Positions 37,551-49,641 are shown, counted from the first letter of the stretch. The stretch is DNA of 64,000 nucleotides from Macrotrachela quadricornifera (GCA_022393335.1 JAJEKB010020966.1:402041-466040), one strand, 5' to 3'. Translations and numbers: made by a program. The notes: generated by a model not told the origin, from the sequence alone.

Positions 37551-37840
37551 CAAAGGGTAGTTGGGGTCGAGGAACTCTAATATAATGTTAGTTTCTTGAA
37601 ATTTTTTTAAGGATCATTTTCTTACACAAAGGGCCACTTCTTTACAAAAAGAAATTTTATCAGAGTTGTTCGAAGGGTAATCAAGAACAAGGGATTCAAA
37701 TCTGAAGCCTGTTTTCTAGAAATTTTTTGAAGGTCAATTTATTAAACAAACGACAAATTTTTAACAAAAAACTATTTGTTTTTATGAAGTTTTGTCAAAG
37801 GTAGTTGAAGTCGAGGAACTTGAATCTGACTTTAGTTTCT
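37551..37840. repeat. Diverged tandem repeat, unit about 120-125 bp
   Basis: The phrase 'AAGGGTAGTTGGGGTCGAGG' at 37552 recurs in altered form at 37672 and 37797 with the same following order (AGTTTCTTGAAATTTTTT, then AACAAA, then TTTTTAACAAAAA). About two and a half units are present and no protein is evident. The array ends about 200 bp before the inverted-repeat element at 38054. Confidence 0.6.
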
Positions 37841-38053
37841 TTTTTTTTATAAATGAATAGCTTGATGGTAGTTTAGAAACACGATTTCTACGAGAAAGAG
37901 ATGAGCGAGTCTTTAGACGAGCGTTACTTGTACTACACATGAACGTCTTATGTGGAGGAAGGAAAAAGTTATTCCCGACAGAATGACAGAAATACATATA
38001 TAAACTTACGTATATTCGAAAGAACAGAAAACGTTCGTGGTATAACGTTATCA

Positions 38054-40438
38054 CACCAATCGACGATCTTGCCCTATTCTTTCCAGGTTCTTGTTTTTCT
38101 TTACTTTTAGACAAGATTCTTGTATTCAGGCAAGATTCTTTTCAACAGGAAAGTAAAAAGAATCTTGTCTGAATCTTAAGATGACAAGAATCCCGGCTGA
38201 TAAAGCAGAAATAAAAGAATCAGACAAGAATTACAAGATATTCAAGATATATTTAACGTTCAGAGAAAAATCTTTTTTTTTTCTTTTAAAAATAATCTTG
38301 TCTGAAGTTCAAGACCAAAAGAATCGTATATGAAAATTATGAAAAAACAGAAACTGGAAAGAAATATAAGATATTTTAAATTTCTTACTATTCAGGCAAG
38401 GTTCTTATAATAGGAAAGAAAAAGATTCTTGTCAGCTTTTCAAGATCGACGACACCTGATGTCATGTTTGTATGATCAAATATATAAAGGCAATGTCTGA
38501 ACGTTATTTATTCATTAATGATTCGACAAGAAGTGCAATATGCTTTGGGCATATACTTTTCCTAAAGCGTTCATTTAATTCAAACGACATCGAACAACTA
38601 ATTTTTTCAATTGGATGTATAGACAAAGTTTCCATTCGATATCAAGAAAACAATGGAATATGTGATATCTTTTTTTTCTATTGTTTTCTGAAAAATTACA
38701 CTTATTGAATATATTTCGATATTTTATTAATCCATACCTTTTTATATGAGATTTTTTAGATTTTTCAATATCCACAAAAGTATTTTTTTTATTGATGAAG
38801 GAAATCTTGATTCGTTCAAGAAATTATTGTTTGATAATGCTCTTGGTAATATAGGTAATATCTATATGCACTTTATATCTTTTTGACTCAAATACTATTT
38901 TTTAGGGTCGGCATCACATACAAATAAACAAAATCGATGGCGTCATAAGAAAAAAGATCAACATCATCGTACTCAATTATCATACCATCATTTACAAGGT
39001 GAACATTTTGTAAATAACTTAATTTAATCGAGCTAGCTCAAAATATAAATTTTTACACTTTTCTTTTTTTAGAATGAATCACATCCATACTCATCTGATA
39101 TTATGAAAAATTTTGAAAATGATGTTACTATGGATAATCGAATTTTTGATGATAATATGGTTCTTCATGAGTCACCTATGGATGATACACATGCTGATGA
39201 TACTCGTGCTGGTATTACATTTAATAATGATACATATGCTCATGATTATATACTTAATGATAAAGATTATAATTAAGGTTATGATTTGAATCCGAATTTA
39301 GCTCATGTGAGCAATTATCTCATATAGTACGCATAGTAACGACTAATATGAATTTAATTAATATTAATTATTTTTCTTATTCTATTAGCAAGCAAAAGTA
39401 TTGCAAACTCGACAACAAAATGATGATGAACATGTTTCAATCGTAAGTGGTTAAATCAGAACTCAGAACATCCTCAATACATTGATTTTGTATTATAGAA
39501 AGGATATTAAATCGTACAAAGTGTAGAACATTTATTAATAGATCGTTTTACTTGCAGGAATTAAATGGGATTAATGTGTCTCATGTTCAACGTGGTGCAT
39601 CATTAAATCTAACTCCTAGAGCTTTAGTAGGCACTGGATATGGTGAAATGGCATTATTTAATGACTTACGTCCAGGCGAATTTGACATATTGTTGAGTAA
39701 GATACATTTAGAAAGTTGGTCTTTTCTAATGTGAATTTTCTTTTCTTTAGGTTACTTGTCATACATTCATGGATTTTATTGACTTCATCGGCAACTACTT
39801 TGGCAAACAGTCAAGTAATAAAAAATTCATTACAAAAATAGAACAAGACATTAAAAAACAAACGTCGAATCAATCATCAAAAAGAAGTACAACAGCAGTT
39901 CAGCGTATCCATGGTGCACACGACGATGATGAGGTTTGAAAAAATAAGATTTTTTTTTGATAATGAAAAATTTATGTTTTTCTTGTGTTAAAAATTGAAA
40001 CTGCTTAAATAACATATGAAATTAAAAGTATTTTTTTGTTTTTTTTACATTTTTTTCGTACATGATGTGCAAAATTATAATAAAATTAAATAAAAAAGAA
40101 AGTAATAACAACCTACAAAATGGTTCTTTAATATAATCTGAATCAGGCAAGCAATACAAAAAAAATAAGAAACAGACTAGAATCTAAGAAAAAAAAGAAT
40201 CAGGCAAGAACATCAAGAATAATAAGAATCAGGCAAGAAAGCAAGAATACAAGAGTCTTGTCTGGAGGAGGACTTCTTGCCTTGCCAGACAAGATTCGGT
40301 CTACACGAACCTTGTCAGAAAGGCAAGATCAGTTTTTTCAGGCAAGAATCTTATATAGAAGGAATAGAAAAAGAATCTTGTCTGAAAATCAAGAAAAACA
40401 AGAACCTTGAAAGAATAGGGCAAGATCGTCGATTGGTG
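38054..40438. mobile_element. Inverted-repeat element enclosing a spliced gene
   Basis: About 45 bp at 38054 (CACCAATCGACGATCTTGCC onward) is repeated in reverse complement ending at 40438 with two or three mismatches. Inside both ends are many copies of CAAGATTCTTG / GAATCTTGTCTGA-type motifs (38100-38450 and 40140-40420), arranged like subterminal transposase-binding sites. The internal gene (38780-39939) is not a transposase I recognise. No clear target-site duplication was found. It could be a DNA transposon with an unfamiliar or captured gene, or inverted repeats flanking a host gene. Confidence 0.6.
38780..39939 (+). pseudogene. Multi-exon gene of unknown family inside the inverted-repeat element
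   Basis: The exons I can support are about 38780-38854, 38906-39009, 39073-39306, 39389-39442, 39558-about 39694, and about 39750-39939. Introns are short with GTAATA, GTAAAT, GTGAGC and GTAAGT donors and AG acceptors, and phases agree across the first five exons. The product has a basic, His-rich segment (NRWRHKKKDQHHR), an acidic Asp/His-rich middle (DDTHADDTRAG), a segment with NLTPRALVGTGYGEMALF, and a C-terminal helix region rich in Lys and Gln ending GAHDDDEV. Two defects are visible: TAA at 39276-39278 inside exon 3, which is otherwise open, and a one-base phase mismatch at the last junction. The 5' end and start codon are not resolved. I do not recognise the family; a very weak resemblance of the LTPRALV region to BEN-type domains is not evidence enough. 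Confidence 0.5.
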
Positions 40439-41283
40439 CGCATTCTTTTTCTTCCTTTCGTTCGTTCGCTATAAATGAAATATCATGTTGCAATATACAA
40501 ATATGTTTTGGCCCATCACTGTACTATACAAAATTCACGTATAAACTAATTCTCATGCTTTAGCAGTTATTTTCTTATTATATTGTCCTTCGATATATTT
40601 GACGCAAATATACTTGCGTAATTAAATTCATTATAAAATAGTTGTTGTTCCAATTACTTTATTGTCTATCGTATATACATATTCAAAAGTGCATACTTCA
40701 TTTGTATTTTGAGATAGCGAAGTTTTGTTTTGTTTTTTTTCATGTATAGAGCATTTGATCAAATTTGATGTACAGATAGTGATATATTGTATTTCAATAA
40801 AATAATTTTTAACAAAATGTTTTTTTTTCGTTATTCGACAGAAAATAAAAAGTCATACATGATTACTTCGAATGAATTTCATAACGATATACTGACAGAG
40901 TTATCGTCAACATCAAATTTCTCATTGAGATTTTAAAATATAGACTTTAACGATTATGAATACTGGTCTTCTTTTGTCAATATTTGCATCGTATTTTCTT
41001 AGAACATGCCAACAATGTATGATCCCATTCAACAATAAATGAAATTTTTAGAAATCATGTCTTCAATTGAATACTTTTTGAATCTTTTACAAATATCCTA
41101 AAAACATTTCATCATTCACCCAGTTATTATGTTCTGTATTTATCAATAATATTTGATTACATTGTATAAAATATAAAAGTGTGAAGCTTTTAATCAGAAA
41201 AAGAAATACTTTAAATGCAAGTAATGTTTTTGACCATAGAGATCAATTGAAACATAATTATTTTGTTGTATAATTTTGATTGA
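40439..41283. other. AT-rich intergenic DNA
   Basis: No gene or clear repeat was recognised. Confidence 0.5.
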
Positions 41284-41916
41284 TTATTGTACTTTAACTA
41301 ATTCATATAAATCTTCACCTTTAAATTTGTGTGTATGAATGAACCATTTACCTAAAAATACATGGTTTATATTATCCCATTTTAAATTAATATTAACTTC
41401 ATGTCCAAGATTTTCTTTTTCATCACCAGTATTCAACAGATATTTTTTTGTCATATTTATTGTTAAGAATTTAGTCGATATATCACCAATTAAAATAAAT
41501 TGTCCAATATTATCTGTACCATTTCCATTTAATGTATTTTGATCAATATTGAAAATAATTTCATGTAAAAATGGTCCATGCCAATTTTTGTATTGGTAAT
41601 ATCGATTAGCCCATCTTCCCGATTCAAAGATACTATTAATGCTCATTGGAATAATCACTTTATCATTTGCAGATGCTTCATTTAAATGTTCAGAATTTTC
41701 TTTAGATGCTAACCTTCTTTTACAATCATTTTTACAATATTCGATGCATTTCATTATCCCTAAACATAATACACCTATACCAAAGATAGTTGAAGCCACT
41801 AGAAATGATCCTATTCCCCCTCCTCCTCCTCCTCCTTTGCCACTACTACTAGCACCTTGTGAAAGAACTTTCACCAGTATAATAATGAAACAAATAATCG
41901 TTAAATGATGAATCAT
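41284..41916 (-). CDS. Single-pass membrane protein with an uncharacterised beta-rich cytoplasmic domain
   Basis: An intact 210-residue frame. Residues 1-19 form a signal peptide (LTIICFIIILVKVLS), followed by a short Ser/Gly linker with seven or more consecutive Gly, a membrane segment at about 36-56, and a basic Cys-containing stop-transfer stretch (CKNDCKRR). The remainder (about 97-208) is probably a beta-rich domain with the pattern SGRW...Y.QY..WHGPF, then NGNGTDNIGQFILIG, and finally FLGKWFIHTHKFKGE. I recall similar G-x-G-x-D-x-x-G-x-F plus G-x-W patterns in uncharacterised proteins of several protists and invertebrates, but no function is known to me. If the signal peptide is cleaved, the beta-rich domain is cytoplasmic. 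Confidence 0.7.
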   Translation of the reverse strand: MIHHLTIICFIIILVKVLSQGASSSGKGGGGGGGIGSFLVASTIFGIGVLCLGIMKCIEYCKNDCKRRLASKENSEHLNEASANDKVIIPMSINSIFESGRWANRYYQYKNWHGPFLHEIIFNIDQNTLNGNGTDNIGQFILIGDISTKFLTINMTKKYLLNTGDEKENLGHEVNINLKWDNINHVFLGKWFIHTHKFKGEDLYELVKVQ

Positions 41917-44900
41917 TGTACAGGAAATTTATTATCTCTAGAAAAGAAAAATTAAATTAAATTATTCAGTTTGAACATTTATATGAAATCTTTTAGTATG
42001 AAAATGTATTTAGAAATCGAGGTTCATAAAATCAACTTTTTAAAATAAAAATTGAAATTCTCGTTTCAGTTATTAATTATTTTCATCTCAAAACAACAAT
42101 CTATTATAATAAGTTCAAGCAATCAAAGTTATATTATCACTACAGATTTTTATCAATAATAATAATAAAAAATACTTTTCTATTAAAATTAAATTATTTA
42201 ATGTCAAAATAGTTTGAATACGAATTTGAAATGAAAATTAACACTCTACATGAGAAAAATATATAGACGAGATTTTTTAAGATTCAAAAACAACGTGACG
42301 CATCATACATATATAATAAATCTTTTCCGATCTATTAGAGTCTAGGATCAGATCATTTACCTTAATTTCATATTGAATTTTAATTATTACTTATGTATTT
42401 AAATCACTAATAGAACATATATAAGACTACAGAAAGTTGAATTTCTAGCAGTTCTTGTTAAAAATAATTATCTCTAGGTTTTTTTAAATTTTATAAAAAA
42501 TCGTTTTTTTTTGGCATTATTTTTAAAAAAGTGATTAAAACGACTTAAGAGAAACTTATTATATATGATTGGATGCATTTTCATATTCTATTTCTAACAG
42601 TAAAACCACAGATTTTTATCTAATGCACATCAAAATTTCTTGAACAAATATTTACTCACCTTTTCCTTTGAAAAAGAGATTATCACAGTAATAACTATAT
42701 ATATATATCTGCTTAGGAGAACTAAACTATTCTAAGTTATTTATTACCTCATTGATTTCTATCGTTTGTACATATATTCGGTTCAAAAGTAATTTGACAC
42801 TTAAATATGTATTCCCGTTAGCTCATCCTCAAAAAATTAGTAAAAACTACACGATCCTTCTCACTAATATGTGCGTTAGAAATATACATAAAAGTCAATT
42901 GTTGTACTGTTCAATGTTTTCATTAAAAAAAAATATCTCATATAATCTTAAAAAAATATGAGAACAAAAGTTTGACTAACCTGTTCATATTTGTTAATGA
43001 TAAAAGTAAAAATGATTGAAATACTACAATTTATGTATTATTATTTTTAAACAGAATCAATTCTCTTTTTTCTTTTCTGTAAGATAAAAAAAACAGAAAG
43101 TGTGTACTTTTTCATAAGACATCAATAAAATGAATCTTCTTAAACTCATAAGTGTTTACGATGTTTCATAATTTCTTTTATTTGCAAATTAATATAATAT
43201 AAATATATTTTGATATTTACCTACTAAGAAAGAATCATTTACAAATTAAGTTTAAGAAAATTATTCTTGTTATAAACGTTCACAATGGAAGCATATAACA
43301 TTGATAATATATCATAGATCATGTAAATAGTGTTACAATTTTTTTCAATATTAATGAATGTCATACTATTATATCACAAGGGATTGATATTAGTTTCTTT
43401 ATATGAAAGATCATAGAAGATACTACTGCCAGAGAAGCAATGAAAAAAAACGATGTTCTTATGCATTAAAAAATCGAAATGTGCATTTTTTACGAGTAAA
43501 AAAGTGTCATTTTTATTTCCTTGTTAGTGTGAGTACGTGATGCATCAATAGTGTTATATTGTGAATAGATAGTAAAGAAGATACAAGATGAGCGAGAAAG
43601 AAAAAGAACAATTGATATATTCTACATTTCTACTTTAAAATTTAGTTTTTGAATGCAATAGAATATCATTTATTTTTGTGTTAACACATTTACTTTTGTA
43701 GCAGATTTTTCACAATAGTACTTTTGTCTTCTTACTTTTAATGAATAAAGAACATTTCAGATGAATTGTTAACATCGGATAATCGATGAAAATAATATAA
43801 TTCAAACTACAAATCGGTCTATCGAATTTTTTCAACGGATCGCTTTGGAAACTATAGAGATTGATAGATTTCAGCAAGACAAACATTTTGATGCTATTTT
43901 TGATATACTTTAATAGTATTTTAGACATTCTTTTAACTCACCTTTATATAGTGTTTTTCTTCCTTTTTCACTATATCTGCCATTCTAACCATAGATTCAT
44001 ATATACGACAAATATCAGCTCAAATTACATCAAACTGTAGAGAATCTACGTTACTCTCAAGATCTATTATTTTTGTATATACTTAATAAGTATATTAGCA
44101 TAAAAACAATCATAGTACTTCAAATTATTTTTAATAATGCACCATTATCCATTCCTGGACAATAAATTATTAGATATTTTGTCATTTTTTTAAAGCAATG
44201 CGTTGACATGCATAGAAATCAGAAAAAAATCATGAAAATTAATAAATTTACGTTCGTTATTTCATGGATTTCGTAAAATAATAGAAAATAATGAATCATT
44301 TTTCTGTCATTTATCCATTATCGGCTACGTGGGTGTGCACTTCCTACCTTTGTATTGCGTAACATTGTCTAGGAAGTGTATATGGGAATTTTTTTCGTTA
44401 TCTCATTACCAAAAGATAAAAACCCTTCTACAAATAATAATACTAACGTTGGCAGGAAAGAAAAAGAGTATGTCTGATAAGTTGAGTTATGACTGTGTTT
44501 GCCATTCTTTCACAATTAAGATAAAAGAATTACTATTTAACTTCACATATGAAAAAGGATTTGGTATGTTATACTCTCTATTCTTTATCCTAGTAAACAA
44601 ACTATTAGCAACGCATACGTCAAAACAATAAAATAACAAGTGATTCATAAATAAGCAAAGTGAGTAATTATTTGATTCATTTTGTTTAACAGCACTCTTT
44701 TTTGCTTCACACAGTTTTTAGAGGTCAGGATAAGCTACACAAAAATAGATGTAGCTTATCACAGAGATTGTGGATCAACCAAAATTGATCCATAGTTTAT
44801 CCATCTTTGTCTAAAGCTAGTTGTAGTGTCTTTGTGCCGATGATACATCCGGGATTCCAGAATTTTGTCAGTTAGGATTTTCACCAATAGAACGTTCGTC

Positions 44901-45459
44901 CATTGGTAAATATCCACTGTAATTTTACCAATTTAAGTGTGAATTAGACGTTAATTAAAAAATGCGCATCGACTATACTAATGACAGCTCATTGTCAATG
45001 AGAGAACGAGATTCCTTTATATAGCCATGTGAAACTCCTCAAACTTGTTATTGTTGTTGCTAGACACTTGTCTGTCGCATTTTACGATCGCAAAATGAAT
45101 CAATCACTCCTTGAGTCCACTTCACGTTTGATTTGAGGTCAACTCGCAATACCCAATTTTCAAATTAACTGCGGCTATACAGCATTTGATCGCACTAGAC
45201 GAAGCTTAGATGCACTTAAAATTGAAAATTGTGTATCGCAAATTAGCCTATTGTGACGAGTAGGCTGTTTCGTTGCCTCCTGTCGTTTGACTGGCTATTT
45301 GTTTTCTTATCACTATCAGGAGAAAAAGCAACTATTATCTTCTCATTTTGGATATATTACTGGGCGTTGGCACGTGACAGCGGACGATATAAGTCATACA
45401 GAAAAGAATGTTTTATATAAAAGGGAGAATTTTGAGTAGAAAATAATTTAGAATTTACT
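41917..45459. other. Intergenic DNA, no supported gene
   Basis: Short frames such as 44329-44631 (+) look accidental. Two adjacent short hairpins lie at 44729-44760 (GATAAGCTAC / GTAGCTTATC) and about 44768-44800 (GTGGATCAA / TTGATCCAT). An imperfect inverted pair (CAATACCCAATTTTCAA / TTGAAAATTGTGTATCG) lies at 45150-45238. Confidence 0.45.
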
Positions 45460-45468
45460 CTTTCAAAC

Positions 45469-46337
45469 GGTATGGTGGACTAATCTCGAAAGAAAAAATC
45501 TCGAACGGAAATCTCGAAAAGAAAAATCGCGAAAAGAAAAATCTCGAAAAGGTGAAAGACAGAAGAAAACAAATCTCGAAAGAAAAATCTCGAAAAGTCT
45601 TAAAGTCGAATCTCGAAAAAAAATACAGACACATTATACAATGGAAGATCGTATCTTGAGGGTGGGGTGTGGGGTGGGTGAGGGTGAGGGTGAGGGCGGA
45701 GGCACACAAACGGGCTCAGAAGGCGCATCATCTAAGTGAGGGTGAGGGCGAAAAGACGAAGACTCTGGTTTACACTGAAAGGTTCGAATAGATCCTAATA
45801 GACCCTGGTCTCCTGTAGCGATGCTGCATCTCCTATGAGAGATACATCTCCCATAAGGCCCTAGGACTGAAAATTCAAAAAAAAGTTTTATCAGGAAATA
45901 TGAGAGATGGAGATTTGGGAGATGCCGCATCTCGTTGAGGGAAAGCTCAGGACACACGGCATCTCTACAAAAGATACAGCTTTCACAAAGATTTGCAGAT
46001 TCGTGTAGTCGTTAGGTAGTATATTATTTGATACTTTGGGACCTCTCGCATCTTTGTTGGCATCTCCAGCATGCCCGAGATTCTGGATATGTGACACCAC
46101 TCATCGATTGCTACGACAGGTCACTTATTTATTCTTCTCGTTCGACGTCATTTTTCGAGATTTTTTCTTTCGACATTTAGACTTTCGAGATTTATTCTTT
46201 CGAGATTTTTTTCTCGACGTTTAGATTTTCGAGATTTTTCCTTTCGAGATTTTTCTTTTCGGGATTTTTCTTTTCGAGATTTTTCTTTCGACATTTAGAC
46301 TTTCGAGATTTTTCATTTCGAGATTTTTCAGTCCATT
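45469..46337. mobile_element. Mutator-like non-autonomous element with TCTCGAAA arrays
   Basis: The 9-bp CTTTCAAAC occurs on both sides (45460-45468 and 46338-46346). The termini share inverted ATGG..GACT..AATCTCGAAA. Each end carries an array of TCTCGAAAAGAAAAA units (45482-45620) or its complement (46138-46330), so the element can fold back. A 9-bp duplication is typical of Mutator-like elements. The interior has GTGAGGG telomere-like repeats and several GATGC-x-GCATCTC palindromes. No transposase is present. Confidence 0.65.
45659..45752. repeat. Telomere-like G-rich tract inside the Mutator-like element
   Basis: GGGTGGGGTGTGGGGTGGG is followed by three GTGAGGG units, and another two units occur near 45737-45750. 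The unit resembles the tract at 19393-19444. Confidence 0.75.
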
Positions 46338-46401
46338 CTTTCAAACAATGCATACTCAAAAGAAACAACTACAAGAGAGTCAAATCCGCAATGCAATGGC
46401 C

Positions 46402-47114
46402 GTCAAAAGTCTCGCACCACTTTTTTGTTTTGAGTGGTATATTTAAATTACACAAGATTAATTTAATTCAATCATATGTCTAGATATCAGAGATCGAGAA
46501 GTACATTTATATATTTGTTCAATTTGAAAAACTTTTCAGAATGTAATATAATGAGAAAAAACTTTATAATAAAAGACAAAATAACATTGTTGTGACAGGA
46601 TGTTTATAGAAGCAGTCAACTACGGAATATACAGAAATCTTTCATTTTATCAAACTTTGCAGAGCTTTTCTTGTTGCTCATTTTGATAAAAAAAAGTTTT
46701 GAATTGATTATAAAATGGCGGTGTTATGAGTAAAATATAAAACAAAATGTATTTAACATCGTTCGTTTTTCGAATATCTCTGCACAAACAAATGACAAAA
46801 TCTTTGATTTTCTCTCCAAAAGATGTGCCATCAAAAGCTCTATAAAAGTTTTATAAACAAATCCTTGTTGAGAAACAAAACAGTCTTCTAAACATTTTTA
46901 TTATGTTTGTCTTTATTTTGTGTAATTTTTTTCTTAGCACTGATGTTTGTTTTTTCTTATTGTATTACATACTCAAGGGTTTTTTTAACTTGAACAGATA
47001 TATATGAATGTACTACTCAATATCTGCTATCCAGACATATGATTGAATCAAATTAATCTTGTGTAGTTTAAGTATATCATTCAAAACAAAAAAGTGATGC
47101 TAGATTTTTGACGT
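46402..47114. mobile_element. Non-autonomous element with about 110 bp inverted repeats
   Basis: CGTCAAAAGTCTCGCACCAC at 46402 and its complement ending TTTTTGACG at 47114 begin arms of about 110 bp that share ACACAAGATTAATTTAATTC-like blocks. The ~490 bp interior is non-coding. A third, partial copy of the left arm occurs at about 56030-56144, where a mariner has inserted. Confidence 0.75.
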
Positions 47115-47310
47115 CCACTGAAGTTCTGCTTGCGATTGTGTTCGGGTTAAAGTTCAAGCAGGCTGCTGTGATGGGGAAGAACCGTTGTATTTCTATGGAG
47201 ACTTAAATATTCATGAAAAAAGAATCAAGTCTTTAAGGATAAACACAAGGCACGTGAGTCCAAAGAGTTTCTTCTCCCATAGTGTAGGACTGATGTAGAG
47301 CCCTGCAGGG

Positions 47311-47393
47311 TGACCCTACCCTACCCTACCCTACCCTATAGGGTAGGGTAGGGTTAGGGCATCAGACCTTTAGGGTAGGGCAGGGTAAGGGTA
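47311..47393. repeat. CCCTA/TAGGG array, left end of the hAT element
   Basis: Five CCCTA units switch directly into TAGGG units, giving a palindrome centred near 47339, followed by further degenerate TAGGG units. Confidence 0.85.
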
Positions 47394-47965
47394 ATAAAGA
47401 AATTGTTTGGGTAAAATGAGATTCTTGTTCATATTTCTAAGTTTAATGTATTATGTTCGCAAATAATGCTTTACAATGTGTTATTTGCAAAACAATCCGT
47501 TAAAATTCGTGTAAAGATCGTACTAACATGTAATTGCACTATTATTCAACTACATGGTTATCCTGAGAAGTATTACAGTGAAAATTTATTGAATTGAATA
47601 AGGACGAACGAAAGAACAATAGAACATCGTTGTCATGTTTTATCGAACGTAAGCTAGACGAATTGAATAATATTTCATCGTTCCGCCGAATGAACAAAAG
47701 AACAATACCGCATCGTTGTCATCTTTTATTTCAATCTATTGGACGAACTGAGTGACATTGTTCTGTCGCATGAATGAAAGAACAATGGAACATTGTTATC
47801 GTGTTTTATCTAACTCAGATAGACGAATTGAGTGGCATTTGATAGTTATATTAAATATAAATCAGCAGATTCAATCAGGGGCGGCGGAACGTTTTCATAT
47901 GGGGTAAGGCTCAATCAAAACTTATTTGCTATCTTAACCAAACTTTTTTTGATCATTTTATTATA

Positions 47966-48544
47966 CTGTGTTGCGCAAAAAGTTCGCGGTCACTTGCAAA
48001 CATAAAAAATATTTACAAGTGACCGCGAACTTTTTGCTAAGCCTAATATATCATGTTGTAGAGCTTTTCGAGGCGCATCGAACGGTATATAGTAAATCCT
48101 GTTTTCATAGAATCTTGAAGGGTCTAGAGTCAATTTACTGATAGACAACTACACATTCACAGTCATCCATACTCACATCCACATTCACAAGATGACCGGA
48201 GATGGTACGTATATGAGGATGCAGTCCGTCAGAAAGTCTACAAAATCACATGCGAGAAAATATATTTTACAAGTGCTTTCAATTAATAACAAGAACCACA
48301 ATAATCATTAACTTATCGTCCTTGGGTATACGTGTGGATACGGATGGGTACGGATGTGTAGTTGTCCGTCAGTAAATTGACTCTAGGTCCTTCAAGGTTC
48401 TATGAAAACAGGATTTACTATATACTGTTCGATGCGCCTCGAAAAGCTCTACGACATGATATATTAGGCTCAGCAAAAAGTTCGCGATCACTTGCAAATA
48501 TTTTTTATGTTTGAAAGTGACCGCGAACTTTTTGCTCAACATAG
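47966..48544. mobile_element. TA-flanked palindromic MITE (mariner-like), nested
   Basis: CTGTGTTGCGCAAAAAG (47966) and CTTTTTGCTCAACATAG (ending 48544) are inverted ends with TA on each side. Arms of about 170 bp match. Within each arm there is a further short hairpin (GCAAAAAGTTCGCGGTCACT against AGTGACCGCGAACTTTTTGC). No coding capacity. Confidence 0.75.
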
Positions 48545-48762
48545 TAGAAGTGAGAATATTTTTAATAAGCCCATTCGAACTATTTGTGTTATAGTTATCA
48601 AAAATTGTGTACTATTTTCCTACTTTCTTTACCAAAGGAGTTCTCAATCGTTATAGAAACATAAATTTTCAAAAAATATACGGGTGGGATGTATTTTTGT
48701 TATATGTGGTTGAATTTTACTTTCAAATGCTGTACGACATGAAAAACAAAACACTTTTTTTC

Positions 48763-48893
48763 CAGTGGTGAACCCAGGGAGAAGGGGGTGCGACCGCACC
48801 TCCCTTGAGCGAAAAATATTTATTCTTTGCTAGCATACGTAATTCTTTTTGGTCCTCCACATCCCCCTCGTAAATTGTCTGGATCCGCCACTG
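48763..48893. mobile_element. hAT-type MITE, 131 bp, nested
   Basis: CAGTGGTGAACCCAGG (48763) and CTGGATCCGCCACTG (ending 48893) are inverted ends of the common CAGTGGCG hAT type. Both flanks are the 8-bp TTTTTTTC (48755-48762 and 48894-48901). Confidence 0.75.
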
Positions 48894-49010
48894 TTTTTTT
48901 CGAGTTTGAATAGATAAGAAATCAGTTAAAAATCACGTTTTGAATTAAGATTGCATTTTGCTTTTTGTCGATAAAACTCACTTTACAAAACGTTAGCCAA
49001 AGATAATTAA

Positions 49011-49259
49011 CCCTTTCAATACCGCATATCATTTACGAAATGACATACAGAACGAAAAAGAATTATTTTGCGTTCTTTCGTCTTTTTAGACGACAAATAT
49101 AATATAATATGTTCAAAGAAAAACCGATTCGTATGGCTGTGAATAATGAATCTAGATTTAGAACACATATGATTGTGATAGCTGAATGCAAGAGAGAGAG
49201 ATCATATTATCTTTTCTCCTACTCGTGTAGAACGCAAAAACATGTCGAGATTGAAAGGG
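49011..49259. mobile_element. piggyBac-like MITE, nested
   Basis: The termini CCCTTTCAAT and ATTGAAAGGG are perfectly inverted over 10 bases and flanked by TTAA at 49007-49010 and 49260-49263. The open frame inside (49109 onward) is not protein-like. It interrupts the Ser-rich frame of the surrounding element. Confidence 0.8.
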
Positions 49260-49263
49260 TTAA

Positions 49264-49641
49264 TAAACCACTTTTTTGGCATGAGCGCTTGTCTATTATG
49301 GTTGGAATAAGTTCATCATCTTCTACAGGATGGTATGATATTGAGGAACTACAACAGTGAAGCTCAAATTTCGAAAGAATTGGTGCACTTTGAACAGATG
49401 AACGTGATAATGATGAGTTTATTAATTGTGGAGATGATTCGACAGTATTTGTAGGTGATGATTTATCAGAACTACAACGAGATCGAGATTGATGTTCAGG
49501 CTCATTGCTTGAACATGTAGAGAGACCAATAAGATCAAGTAAAGCAAGTTCTTCTGTAGAATTTTGTGTAGAATCAGATGATGTTTGATCTTTTGCTTTT
49601 TTCGTAATATATTCAAGGATTGATCTAGCAGGTCATTTCAT
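49264..49641 (-). pseudogene. Possible N-terminus of a hAT-type transposase
   Basis: From ATG at 49639-49641 the frame is M-K-stop-PARSILEYITKK and then stays open for more than 110 codons of Ser/Gln-rich sequence until it meets the piggyBac-like MITE at 49263. The SILEYITKKAKDQTSSDS start resembles the N-termini of ZMYM-type hAT transposases (often K-x-x-SILxxFxKK). TGA at 49633-49635 is an early nonsense codon. No catalytic domain remains. I base this mainly on the N-terminal motif and on its location in a hAT-type element. Confidence 0.4.

Noticed and set aside
37782..38114. 110-codon minus-strand frame
   Set aside because: It crosses the inverted-repeat boundary and its Ser/Lys-rich sequence comes from the repeats.
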